A stretch of 64,000 nucleotides of DNA, from contig DATNFU010000006.1 in assembly GCA_035606235.1 (NCBI GenBank), forward strand, positions 1 through 64,000, given 5' to 3'. Of the stretch, positions 24,954-32,889 are shown piece by piece (within the stretch, counting starts at the first letter, position 1; every line of letters begins with the position of its first letter). The DNA is from 66-474 sp035606235. Its GTDB lineage: Bacteria > Pseudomonadota > Gammaproteobacteria > Xanthomonadales > Rhodanobacteraceae. The notes under the pieces were generated by a model, which had not been told where the DNA came from, did not search any database, and saw only the letters and a list, made by a program, of their open reading frames with translations. The translations under genes were made by a program, and so were the position numbers.

Positions 24954-26858
24954 ATGATCACCATCACGCTCCCCGATAACAGCACCAAGTCATTCGACAA
25001 TCCGCCCAGCGTGCGTGATGTCGCCGCCTCCATTGGCGCGGGTCTTGCCAAGGCCGCCATTGCCGGCAAGATCGATGGAAAGCTCGTGGATCTCTCGCGC
25101 AACGTGGATGACGACGCACGCGTGGAGATCGTTACCGAGAAATCACCCGAGGCGTTGGACGTGATCCGTCATTCCACCGCGCACCTGCTGGCGCAAGCGG
25201 TGCAGCGGCTGTATCCGGGCACGCAGGTCACCATCGGCCCGGTGATCGAGAACGGCTTTTATTACGACTTCGCGCGCAAGGAACCCTTCAAGCCCGAGGA
25301 CCTGCCGGCAATCGAAGCGGAGATGAAAAAGATCGCGGCGGAATCGCTGCCGGTTTCGCGCAGCGTGAAATCGCGCGACGAGGCGACGAAATTCTTCCGC
25401 GGCATCGGCGAGGAATACAAGGCGCGCATCATCGAATCCATTCCTTCCAATGAGGAGCTGTCGCTCTACACGCAGGGGGAGTTCACGGATCTCTGTCGCG
25501 GCCCCCACGTGCCCGATACCGGCAAGCTGAAAGCGTTCAAGCTGATGAAGACCGCTGGCGCCTACTGGCGCGGCGATGCCAACAACGAAATGTTGAGCCG
25601 CATCTACGGCACGGCGTGGTTGAACGAGAAGGACCTCAAGGCGTACCTCACTCAACTGGAGGAAGCCGAAAAGCGCGATCACCGGAGAATCGGCAAGCAG
25701 CTCGACCTGTTCCACCAGCAGGAAGAGGCGCCGGGCATGGTGTTCTGGCATCCCAACGGCTGGACGCTGTGGCAGCAGGTCGAGCAGCACATGCGTAAGG
25801 TGTATCGAGAATCGGGTTATCAGGAAGTGCGTTGCCCCTCGATCCTGGATGTCTCGTTGTGGAAGAAATCCGGACATTGGGACAACTACAAGGACAACAT
25901 GTTCTTCACCGAGTCGGAGAAGCGCACCTACGCGGTCAAGCCGATGAATTGTCCGGGTCACGTGCAGATCTACAACGACGGCCTGCACAGCTACCGCGAC
26001 CTGCCGATCCGCTACGGGGAGTTCGGGTCCTGCACCCGCAATGAGCCTTCCGGCGCGCTGCACGGGATCATGCGCGTGCGCGCCTTCACGCAGGACGACG
26101 GCCATATCTTCTGCACCGAGGCGCAGATCGAGTCGGAGGTCACCGCCTTCCATAGCCAGGCGCTGGCGGTGTATCGCGATTTCGGATTCACCGATGTCGC
26201 GATCAAGCTGGCGCTGCGGCCCGAGCAGCGGATCGGTTCAGATGAAATCTGGGACAAGGCCGAAGCCGCCTTGCGCGACGCGCTGCGGGCCTGTGGCGCC
26301 GAATGGCAGGAACTCGCCGGCGAAGGCGCCTTTTACGGCCCGAAGATCGAGTATCACTTGAAGGATGCCATCGGCCGCACCTGGCAGCTCGGCACCATGC
26401 AGGTGGATTTCATGATGCCCCAGCGTCTGGGCGCCGAATATATTGACGAGCACAGCCAGCGCCGCCATCCTGTGATGCTGCACCGGGCCATCGTCGGCTC
26501 GATGGAGCGGTTCATCGGCATCCTGATTGAACACCATGCCGGCAATTTCCCGGCCTGGCTGGCCCCCACCCAGGCGGTGATGCTGAATATCACCGATGCC
26601 CAGGCCGATTTTGCCGCGCAATTGGCCGAAACCCTCGTTCAGCAGGGCTTCCGCGCCCGGGCCGATTTGCGCAACGAGAAAATAGGCTATAAAATTCGCG
26701 AGCATACCTTGCACAAGGTGCCCTACCTGCTCGTGGTCGGAGACCGCGAGAAAGAGTCGGGTGCCGTTTCCGTGCGCGCACGTTCCGGTGAGGATCTTGG
26801 CAGCATGTCGCTGCCGGCCTTCATCGAACGCTTGCAGAGCGAGTCCGCTCCGCGCTGA
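24954..26858 (+). CDS. thrS: Threonyl-tRNA synthetase
   Basis: 634 residues from the ATG at 24954, whose product MITITLPDNST aligns with the usual TGS-domain start; an upstream ATG at 24909 would add 15 residues that come from repeat sequence. Domain order: TGS (1-60), the HxxxH editing domain (RHSTAHLLAQA near 72), class II catalytic core with VKPMNCPGHVQIY and the motif 2 region RNEPSGALHG, and a C-terminal anticodon-binding domain. It charges tRNA-Thr and deacylates Ser-tRNA-Thr. It heads the infC-rpmI-rplT cluster. Expression is probably controlled by the leader attenuator upstream. Confidence 0.98.
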   Translation: MITITLPDNSTKSFDNPPSVRDVAASIGAGLAKAAIAGKIDGKLVDLSRNVDDDARVEIVTEKSPEALDVIRHSTAHLLAQAVQRLYPGTQVTIGPVIENGFYYDFARKEPFKPEDLPAIEAEMKKIAAESLPVSRSVKSRDEATKFFRGIGEEYKARIIESIPSNEELSLYTQGEFTDLCRGPHVPDTGKLKAFKLMKTAGAYWRGDANNEMLSRIYGTAWLNEKDLKAYLTQLEEAEKRDHRRIGKQLDLFHQQEEAPGMVFWHPNGWTLWQQVEQHMRKVYRESGYQEVRCPSILDVSLWKKSGHWDNYKDNMFFTESEKRTYAVKPMNCPGHVQIYNDGLHSYRDLPIRYGEFGSCTRNEPSGALHGIMRVRAFTQDDGHIFCTEAQIESEVTAFHSQALAVYRDFGFTDVAIKLALRPEQRIGSDEIWDKAEAALRDALRACGAEWQELAGEGAFYGPKIEYHLKDAIGRTWQLGTMQVDFMMPQRLGAEYIDEHSQRRHPVMLHRAIVGSMERFIGILIEHHAGNFPAWLAPTQAVMLNITDAQADFAAQLAETLVQQGFRARADLRNEKIGYKIREHTLHKVPYLLVVGDREKESGAVSVRARSGEDLGSMSLPAFIERLQSESAPR

Positions 26859-26904
26859 CGGATGGTTGCCAGACATGCTGGCATGAGGTTCAGGAGATAA
26901 AAGT

Positions 26905-27426
26905 ATCGCTACTGAAAACAAGAGCAATCGGCGCAATCAGGACATCCGCGTACCGCGTGTACGTGTGATCGGCGCCGATGGGGAACAGGTCGGCATCCTG
27001 GATCGCGACGACGCGCTGAGCATGGCCGAGGAGGCCGGGCTCGATCTGGTCGAAATCCAGCCGAACGCTGATCCGCCGGTCTGCCGCGTGATGGACTTCG
27101 GCAAGTTCAAGTTCGAGCAGCAGAAGAAGGCGCACGCGGCCAAGCGCAAGACCCGGCAGGTCGAGATCAAGGAATTGAAGTTCCGCCCGACCACGGACGT
27201 GGGCGACTACAACATCAAGCTGCGCAACATGCAGCGGTTTCTGGCCGAGGGCGACAAGGTCAAGGTCAACATCCGCTTCCGTGGCCGCGAGATGTCGCAT
27301 CAGGAGTTGGGCATCGCGTTGGCACGGCGCATCCAGACCGATATCGGCGAGGAAGGGGTGGTCGAGCAGTTTCCGCGCCTGGAAGGGCGGCAGATGACGA
27401 TGATGATCGGACCCAAGAAGAAGTAA
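26905..27426 (+). CDS. infC: Translation initiation factor IF-3, rare ATC start
   Basis: 173 residues if translation starts at ATC 26905, which follows AGGAG by 8 bases and yields the family N-terminus (I/M)ATENKSNRRNQDIRVPRVRVIG. No ATG fits; the first GTG (26965) would remove conserved residues. Non-AUG starts (ATT in E. coli) are the known basis of IF-3 autoregulation, because IF-3 itself rejects such codons. The N-domain, basic linker (QQKKAHAAKRKTRQVE) and C-domain ending MTMMIGPKKK are complete. IF-3 binds the 30S subunit and checks initiator tRNA pairing. Confidence 0.96.
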   Translation: MATENKSNRRNQDIRVPRVRVIGADGEQVGILDRDDALSMAEEAGLDLVEIQPNADPPVCRVMDFGKFKFEQQKKAHAAKRKTRQVEIKELKFRPTTDVGDYNIKLRNMQRFLAEGDKVKVNIRFRGREMSHQELGIALARRIQTDIGEEGVVEQFPRLEGRQMTMMIGPKKK

Positions 27427-27463
27427 TCAGCAATTCGCGCTTCGTTGTTCAAGGCGCACACGA

Positions 27464-27550
27464 CCAGCCGCGGACGGCTGGCGGAAGCGGCAGCAGCAAC
27501 GCCGCATAAGCCGACAAGGGCATGGACGGAAAGTGTGATCGCAAGATCAC
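27464..27550 (+). promoter_or_regulatory. Structured spacer between infC and rpmI
   Basis: The 162-base spacer holds two perfect hairpins: CCAGCCG-CGGA-CGGCTGG (27464-27481) and GTGATC-GCAA-GATCAC (27535-27550), the second 38 bases before the rpmI start. In E. coli the infC-rpmI region binds L20 for autogenous repression. The position suggests a similar leader, but I did not detect a definite L20-site match. Confidence 0.45.
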
Positions 27551-27588
27551 CGCCCTCGTCAGTAATCAAAAACCAAACGGAGTTTCAC

Positions 27589-27786
27589 ATGCCCAAGATC
27601 AAGACCAATCGGGCCGCTGCCAAGCGGTTCCGCAAGACCGCCTCCGGCAAGTTCAAGGCCGGGCACGCTTTCAAGTCGCACATCCTGACCAAGAAGTCGA
27701 CCAAGCGTAAGCGCGGCCTGCGCGCCCCCAATCACGTGCGCGCCTGCGACGCTGGCCGCGTCGCACGCATGCTTCCCTACGCGTAA
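27589..27786 (+). CDS. rpmI: 50S ribosomal protein L35
   Basis: 65 residues, standard length. The sequence begins MPKIKTNRAAAKRFRKT and is strongly basic, as expected for the L35 family. The preceding AACGGAG supplies a ribosome-binding site. It lies between infC and rplT in the canonical order, 12 bases before rplT. Confidence 0.98.
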   Translation: MPKIKTNRAAAKRFRKTASGKFKAGHAFKSHILTKKSTKRKRGLRAPNHVRACDAGRVARMLPYA

Positions 27787-27798
27787 GAGGACACCACC

Positions 27799-28158
27799 AT
27801 GGCACGAGTCAAACGTGGCGTCACCGCGCGTGCGCGTCACAAGAAAACCCTCAAGGCCGCCAAGGGCTATTACAACGCCCGGCGCAAGGTCTACCGCGTT
27901 GCCAAGCAGGCGGTCACCAAGGCCCAGCAGTACGCCTACATCGGCCGCAAGCAGAAGAAGCGCCAGTTCCGCGCATTGTGGATCGTGCGCATCAACGCTG
28001 CCGCGCGTCAGTTCGGCTTGTCATATAGCCGCCTGATCGATGGCCTGGCCAAGGCGCAGATCACGGTGGACCGCAAGGTACTGGCCGATCTCGCCGTGCA
28101 CGACATCGCGGCGTTCGGCGCGTTGGCGGAAAAGGCCAAGGCCAACCTGGCTGCTTGA
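27799..28158 (+). CDS. rplT: 50S ribosomal protein L20
   Basis: 119 residues. MARVKRGVTARARHKKTLK and the YAYIGRKQKKRQFRALWI block are typical. L20 is an early 50S assembly protein and, in E. coli, represses rpmI-rplT translation. AGAGGA sits before the start. A strong hairpin follows the stop. Confidence 0.98.
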   Translation: MARVKRGVTARARHKKTLKAAKGYYNARRKVYRVAKQAVTKAQQYAYIGRKQKKRQFRALWIVRINAAARQFGLSYSRLIDGLAKAQITVDRKVLADLAVHDIAAFGALAEKAKANLAA

Positions 28159-28159
28159 A

Positions 28160-28185
28160 CCGTTTCGGCGCTTGGCGCCAAACGG
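28160..28185 (+). other. Hairpin just after rplT
   Basis: CCGTTT-C-GGCGC-TTG-GCGCC-AAACGG pairs perfectly apart from one bulged C. There is no T run, so it is more likely an RNA 3'-end stabiliser or part of the pheS leader than a terminator. Confidence 0.55.
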
Positions 28186-28200
28186 CTATCATGAAGCAAG

Positions 28201-28237
28201 CGGGGAGAAGGCCCAGCCTTCTTCCCGTTTTGCTTTT
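28201..28237 (+). terminator. Rho-independent terminator between rplT and pheS
   Basis: CGGGGAGAAGGC (28201-28212) pairs with GCCTTCTTCCCG (28216-28227), a 12-base stem with one G-T pair and loop CCA, followed by TTTTGCTTTT. It ends only 14 bases before the pheS ATG, so it acts either as the end of the infC operon or as a pheS attenuator. I find no phenylalanine-rich mini-ORF before it. Confidence 0.8.
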
Positions 28238-28251
28238 GGGGGATCGCGTTG

Positions 28252-29262
28252 ATGGATGATCTGGAGTCCCGCATCACGCAGGCGCTCGCCGAAATCGAGG
28301 CGGCCGCCTCGCTGGATGCGCTGGAAACGCTGCGCGTGGCGCTGCTCGGCAAGAGCGGCGCGGTCACCGCCGAATTGAAATCCCTCGGCGCATTGCCGCC
28401 GGATGCGCGCAAGGTACGCGGTGCGGCGGTGAATGCGGCGCGCGACCAACTGACCTCGGCCATCGCATCGCGCCGGCAACAACTGGAGCAATCCGCGTTG
28501 GCACAACGGCTGGCATCTGAAAGTGTGGATGTCACGCTGCCCGGCCGCGACGGCGAACGCGGCACGATCCACCCGGTTACGCGCACGCTCGAGCGCATCG
28601 TTTCGATTTTCGCGCAACTCGGATACTCGGTCGCGGAAGGCCCGGAGATCGAGGACGACTGGCACACCTTCGTGGCGTTGAATTTTCCGGCGCACCATCC
28701 TGCGCGCGCGATGCACGACACATTTTACTTTCCCGATGGCCGGCTGTTGCGCACGCATACCTCGCCGGTGCAGATCCGTGCGATGAAGGGCAGGCAGCCG
28801 CCGATCCGCGTCATCGCCCCCGGCAAGGTCTACCGCAGCGATTCGGATCAGACGCACTCGCCCATGTTCCATCAGATCGAAGGTTTGCTGATCGATGAAT
28901 CGGCCAGCCTAGCCGACCTCAAAGGTACGCTGGCCGCGTTCGTGCGCGCTTTTTTCGGGCGCGATTTCGCGATGCGGTTTCGCCCCAGCTATTTTCCATT
29001 CACCGAGCCATCGGCGGAAGTGGATATCCGCTGGGAGGCACCGGTGGAAAGCGGCATCGACGGCGCGGAGCGCTGGCTGGAAGTGCTGGGTGCGGGCATG
29101 GTGCATCCGAAAGTGCTGGAGAACTGCGGCATTGATCCGGAGCGCTACACCGGATTCGCATTCGGGCTGGGCGTGGAGCGCTTCGCGATGTTGCGCTATG
29201 GCGTCACCGACCTGCGCGCGTTCTTCGAGAACGACGTGCGGTTCCTGAAACAATTTACGTAG
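28252..29262 (+). CDS. pheS: Phenylalanyl-tRNA synthetase alpha subunit
   Basis: 336 residues from ATG 28252. An N-terminal coiled-coil arm precedes the class II catalytic domain with HPARAMHDTFYF, motif 2 around RSDSDQTHSPMFHQIEG, and motif 3 FGLGVERFAMLRYG. With PheT it forms the alpha2-beta2 enzyme that charges tRNA-Phe. The TAG stop lies inside a dispersed repeat that fills the pheS-pheT gap. Confidence 0.98.
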   Translation: MDDLESRITQALAEIEAAASLDALETLRVALLGKSGAVTAELKSLGALPPDARKVRGAAVNAARDQLTSAIASRRQQLEQSALAQRLASESVDVTLPGRDGERGTIHPVTRTLERIVSIFAQLGYSVAEGPEIEDDWHTFVALNFPAHHPARAMHDTFYFPDGRLLRTHTSPVQIRAMKGRQPPIRVIAPGKVYRSDSDQTHSPMFHQIEGLLIDESASLADLKGTLAAFVRAFFGRDFAMRFRPSYFPFTEPSAEVDIRWEAPVESGIDGAERWLEVLGAGMVHPKVLENCGIDPERYTGFAFGLGVERFAMLRYGVTDLRAFFENDVRFLKQFT

Positions 29263-29321
29263 GGCGGGTTTCAACCCGCCGATTACGAATCGAAAGCATG
29301 GCGGGTCAAGACCCGCCCTAC
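29259..29321. repeat. Inverted pair of GGCGGGT repeats in the pheS-pheT gap
   Basis: GTAGGGCGGGTTTCAACCCGC starts at 29259 and its inverted relative GGCGGGTCAAGACCCGCCCT starts at 29300, ending C-TAC style at 29321. Each is a hairpin by itself, and the two could also pair with each other. The pheS stop codon is part of the first copy. No other copy is seen in the window. Confidence 0.8.
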
Positions 29322-29339
29322 AGATGGCGGACGGCAACG

Positions 29340-31793
29340 ATGAGGTTCTCCGAAAACTGGCTGCGTTCGTTCGTTGACATTCCCGCCGATCGCGCGGGAC
29401 TGGTCGAGCGTCTGACCCTGAGCGGCCTGGAAGTCGAGTCGGTCGAGGCGCTTGGTGCGCGCCTTGAAGGCGTGATCGTCGCGCGCATCGCCGAATGCGT
29501 GCGGCACCCGGATGCGGACAAGCTGCATGTCTGTCGTGTGGATATCGGGTCCGGTGAGGTGCAGATCGTGTGCGGCGCGCCGAATGCGCGCGCAGGGTTG
29601 AAGGCGCCGCTGGCGATGGTCGGCGCTACTCTGCCCGATGGCGTGGCGATCAAGGCGGCGAAACTGCGAGGGGTCGAATCCGTTGGCATGTTGTGCTCGG
29701 CGAAAGAGCTGGGCGTGGATGCCGATGCATCGGGCTTGCTGGAATTGCCGGATGACGCGCCGGTTGGCACGCCGCTCGCGACATATCTCGGCCTGCCGGA
29801 TGCTTCGATCGAATTGAAGCTGACGCCGAACCGTTCGGATTGCCTTGGGATGCATGGTCTTGCCAGCGAGGCCGCGGCGGAATTCGGAACGCGCATCGCC
29901 ATGCCAGGCGCAAAAGGAGTAGCTCCGCAAATCGAGGGGACACGGGAAATCAGGCTGGAAGCCGGCGCCGACTGCCCGCGTTATCTTGCTCGCAGCGTAC
30001 GTGGCCTCGATCGATCCGCAATAACACCGATCTGGATGACGCAGCGGTTGCGCGCGGCCGGCATCAATCCGATCAGCGCGGTGGTGGATATCACCAACTA
30101 CGTGATGCTGGAATTCGGTCAGCCGTTGCATGCCTTCGATGAGACAAGGCTTGAAGGCGCCGTCAGCGTGCGCCGCGCGCGCGCGGGCGAGTCGCTGAAA
30201 TTGCTGGACGGCAACGAGGTCAGGCTCGATCCGGAATTCCTGCTTGTCACCGATGAAATGAAACCGCTGGCGCTGGCGGGCGTAATGGGCGGCTTCGATT
30301 CGCGCGTCACCGATGCCACGTGCGATGTGTTCCTGGAAGCGGCGCATTTCGCGCCGGCCGCGATCATGGGCCGCGCGCGCAAGCTCGGTTTGAATACGGA
30401 TGCCGCGCATCGCTTCGAGCGCGGGGTGGATCCGGAATTGCCGCGGCTTGCGATCGAACGCGCGACCGCGCTGCTGATGGAGATCGCGGGCGGCCTGCCG
30501 GGCCATGTGATGGAAGCCGCATTGCCGGATCATTTGCCGCAACTCGCTGCCATCCCGCTGCGCCGCGCGCGTATCGCGCGCGTGCTGGGCGTCGCGCTCG
30601 CAGACGATCAGGTCCAGCGCATTCTTTCCGCGCTGGGCATGCATCTCGACGGCACGGAAGAAGGCTGGCGTGTCACCCCGCCGACCCGGCGTTTCGACAT
30701 CGAACGCGAAGAAGACCTGATCGAGGAACTGGCGCGCATCCACGGCTACGCGACGATTCCGGCAACACTGCCGGCGGGTGTGCCGCCGCCGCCGACCGAC
30801 GATGAAGCCTTGCTGCCCGAGAGCGTCTTGCGCGCGCAGCTCGCGTCGCGGGATTTCAACGAGGCGGTCTGCTACGCCTTTGTCGAAGCGGAGAAATTGC
30901 GGACTTGGGGGATTGAAAAAAATGCGGTCGCGCTGGCCAATCCGCTGTCGGCGGAAATGGCGGTGATGCGCACTTCGTTGTTGCCGGGACTCCTGGATGC
31001 GCTGCGCGCTAACCGCCGCCGGCAACAGCCGCGGGTGCGCTTGTTCGAGATGGGAAAGGTATTCGGCAATGGTCGCCGGCCTGCTGGCGAGCGGCGCGAA
31101 GCGCCATCTCCGGGCGAAATGGTCGCGAGCAAACTGGTTCCAACCGATGCAGGCGCACCGCGGGAAACCTACATGATCGCCGCCGCCGCCTGCGGCAGCG
31201 CGCAGCCCGAACAATGGAGCGGGCGCACACGCGCGCTGGATTTCTTCGATGTGAAGGGCGATCTGCAGTCGCTGCTGGCATTGACGGGCGCGGCGGACGT
31301 GTGGCGATTCGATCGGGAAGCATTACCACCCTGGTTGCATCCGGGTCGCGGCGCTCGCGTGCTGCGCGAGGGCAGCCCGGTGGGCGCGATCGGCGCATTG
31401 CATCCGCGACTGTTGCGCGAGCTGGATTTGGACCAGGACGTCTACGTGTTCGAGCTGGAAAGCCTGCCGGCGCGCGCGCGCGCGTTGCCCGATGCGCGCG
31501 CGCTGCCGCGGTTCCCGTCGGTGCGACGCGATCTCGCGGTTGAGCTGCCGCGCACGGTCGCTTGGGCGGATATTGAGGAAACCTTGCGCAAGGCGCTCGG
31601 CCCGCTGCTGATCGATACCTTTGTTTTCGACGTCTACACAGGCCCGGGCTTGACTTTGGATCGAAAGAGTGTCGCTATGGGCTTGATTTTGCAGGACACA
31701 TCGCGCACGCTTACGGACCAGGACGCCGACCGCTGCACGGCAGCCGCGCTGGCGTCGCTGGAAGCTGCATTCGGGGCGAAGCTGAGGAGCTGA
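29340..31793 (+). CDS. pheT: Phenylalanyl-tRNA synthetase beta subunit
   Basis: 817 residues from ATG 29340 (MRFSENWLRSFVDIP), a typical length. The order is an N-terminal tRNA-binding fold (about 40-150), B3/B4 editing domain, B5 (RARIARVLGV region), catalytic-like domain and C-terminal anticodon-recognition domain (LPRFPSVRRDLAVELPR, near 735). It acts with PheS. It ends one base before the ihfA GTG, consistent with one operon continuing to ihfA and merR. Confidence 0.98.
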   Translation: MRFSENWLRSFVDIPADRAGLVERLTLSGLEVESVEALGARLEGVIVARIAECVRHPDADKLHVCRVDIGSGEVQIVCGAPNARAGLKAPLAMVGATLPDGVAIKAAKLRGVESVGMLCSAKELGVDADASGLLELPDDAPVGTPLATYLGLPDASIELKLTPNRSDCLGMHGLASEAAAEFGTRIAMPGAKGVAPQIEGTREIRLEAGADCPRYLARSVRGLDRSAITPIWMTQRLRAAGINPISAVVDITNYVMLEFGQPLHAFDETRLEGAVSVRRARAGESLKLLDGNEVRLDPEFLLVTDEMKPLALAGVMGGFDSRVTDATCDVFLEAAHFAPAAIMGRARKLGLNTDAAHRFERGVDPELPRLAIERATALLMEIAGGLPGHVMEAALPDHLPQLAAIPLRRARIARVLGVALADDQVQRILSALGMHLDGTEEGWRVTPPTRRFDIEREEDLIEELARIHGYATIPATLPAGVPPPPTDDEALLPESVLRAQLASRDFNEAVCYAFVEAEKLRTWGIEKNAVALANPLSAEMAVMRTSLLPGLLDALRANRRRQQPRVRLFEMGKVFGNGRRPAGERREAPSPGEMVASKLVPTDAGAPRETYMIAAAACGSAQPEQWSGRTRALDFFDVKGDLQSLLALTGAADVWRFDREALPPWLHPGRGARVLREGSPVGAIGALHPRLLRELDLDQDVYVFELESLPARARALPDARALPRFPSVRRDLAVELPRTVAWADIEETLRKALGPLLIDTFVFDVYTGPGLTLDRKSVAMGLILQDTSRTLTDQDADRCTAAALASLEAAFGAKLRS

Positions 31794-31794
31794 C

Positions 31795-32097
31795 GTGACG
31801 ACGCTGACCAAAGCAGAGATGGCCGAGCGTCTGTTTCTCGACGTGGGGCTCAACAAGCGCGAGGCGAAGGAATTCGTCGATGCGTTTTTTGAGGTGGTAC
31901 GCGAGGCGCTCGAAAAAGGGGAGCAGGTGAAGTTGTCGGGGTTCGGCAATTTCGACCTGCGGCAGAAGAACCAGCGTCCGGGACGCAATCCCAAGACCGG
32001 CGAGGAGATTCCGATTTCCGCGCGCAGGGTGGTGACCTTCCGTCCCGGCCAGAAGCTGAAGGTGCGAGTGGAAAGCTATGCTGGACCCACGCAGTAA
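31795..32097 (+). CDS. ihfA: Integration host factor alpha subunit
   Basis: 100 residues from a GTG at 31795. The HU/IHF fold is clear: LTKAEMAERLF, VKLSGFGNFDLR, and the DNA-intercalating arm RPGRNPKTGEEIPI, in which the Pro bends DNA. IHF alpha pairs with IHF beta. It lies directly after pheT, as in most gammaproteobacteria, with AGGAG upstream in the pheT end. It overlaps the next gene by 20 bases. Confidence 0.97.
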   Translation: MTTLTKAEMAERLFLDVGLNKREAKEFVDAFFEVVREALEKGEQVKLSGFGNFDLRQKNQRPGRNPKTGEEIPISARRVVTFRPGQKLKVRVESYAGPTQ

Positions 32098-32431
32098 CAA
32101 CGAACTTCCCGCGATCCCGGCCAAGCGTTATTTCACGATTGGCGAGGTCAGCGACTTGTGCGCTGTAAAGCCGCACGTGCTGCGCTATTGGGAGCAGGAA
32201 TTTCCTGCGCTCAAGCCGGTAAAGCGCCGCGGCAATCGCCGCTACTATCAGCGCCACGATGTGCTGATGATCCGGCAGATTCGCGCGTTGCTGTACGAGC
32301 AGGGTTTCACCATCACCGGTGCACGCGCGCGGCTGGAAGGTCATCAGGCGAAAATGGAAGCCAGCATCTCCAACCAGATCGTCCGTCAGGTGCGAATGGA
32401 GCTGGAGCAGTTGCTGGTGATCCTGAAGTAA
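32078..32431 (+). CDS. MerR-family transcriptional regulator
   Basis: 117 residues. The N-terminal winged helix-turn-helix is typical: RYFTIGEVSDLCAVKPHVLRYWEQEF, then KRRGNRRYYQRHDVLMIRQI. The short C-terminal helix gives a dimer but no ligand-binding domain, and no metal cysteines are visible. It overlaps ihfA by 20 bases. This ihfA-merR pair is conserved in many gammaproteobacteria, and its targets are not defined. Confidence 0.93.
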   Translation: MLDPRSNNELPAIPAKRYFTIGEVSDLCAVKPHVLRYWEQEFPALKPVKRRGNRRYYQRHDVLMIRQIRALLYEQGFTITGARARLEGHQAKMEASISNQIVRQVRMELEQLLVILK

Positions 32432-32450
32432 GACGACACCGTCGCCTATC

Positions 32451-32504
32451 TGTCGCGCGCAGGCGCGCTCCTACCCAGGACTTCCGTAGGAGCCTTGCGC
32501 GCGA
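32451..32504. repeat. REP-type repeat pair upstream of tRNA-Pro
   Basis: GTCGCGCGCAGGCGCGCTCC is followed by an opposite-facing GTAGGAGCCTTGCGCGCGAC at about 32486. Same family as 16813-16933. It separates merR from the tRNA and could end the merR transcript. The left boundary is approximate by one or two bases. Confidence 0.8.
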
Positions 32505-32527
32505 CGCTGTTACAATCGCAATCTTGT

Positions 32528-32601
32528 CGGGGCGTGGCGCAGCCTGGTAGCGCATCTGCCTGGGGGGCAGAGGGTCGCCGGTTCAAATCCGGCCGTCCCG
32601 A
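32528..32601 (+). tRNA. tRNA-Pro (anticodon GGG)
   Basis: A 74-base cloverleaf without an encoded CCA. The acceptor arm is CGGGGCG with CGTCCCG (one G-T pair). The anticodon stem TCTGC/GCAGA encloses loop CTGGGGG, anticodon GGG. The T arm contains GGTTCAAATCC. It follows ihfA-merR, a conserved location in related genomes. Confidence 0.95.
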
Positions 32602-32889
32602 TATCTATTTAAGCCATCGTCCGTGATGGCGGAAGCGGATCAAAAAGCGCACATCCGTGTGCGCACTTCCCAACGGCTCCGATGGCGTTACCCCCATTTG
32701 CCATCCATGGCCATTGCCAAGCTCGGGCGTCCAGCGCTCGCCAAGCAACCCGGCCCTCGGCATCCTGCCCCGTGCGCTCGCCAGCGCATCCAATGCCATT
32801 CAAGGCATCGGCTGAACGCGCTGGCTCATCCAGATGCCGGAATGACGGCTCGCTTTCCCGCCAGCGCGCAAACCGTTTAGGCTTGGCGG
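32602..32889. other. Intergenic region with hairpin and GATGCC palindrome copy 2
   Basis: No gene is apparent. GCGCACA-TCCG-TGTGCGC (32647-32664) is a perfect hairpin 46 bases after tRNA-Pro. A second copy of the GATGCC palindrome core (ATGCC-ATTCAA-GGCAT) is at 32791-32810 with its GCGCTGG tail. Confidence 0.65.
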
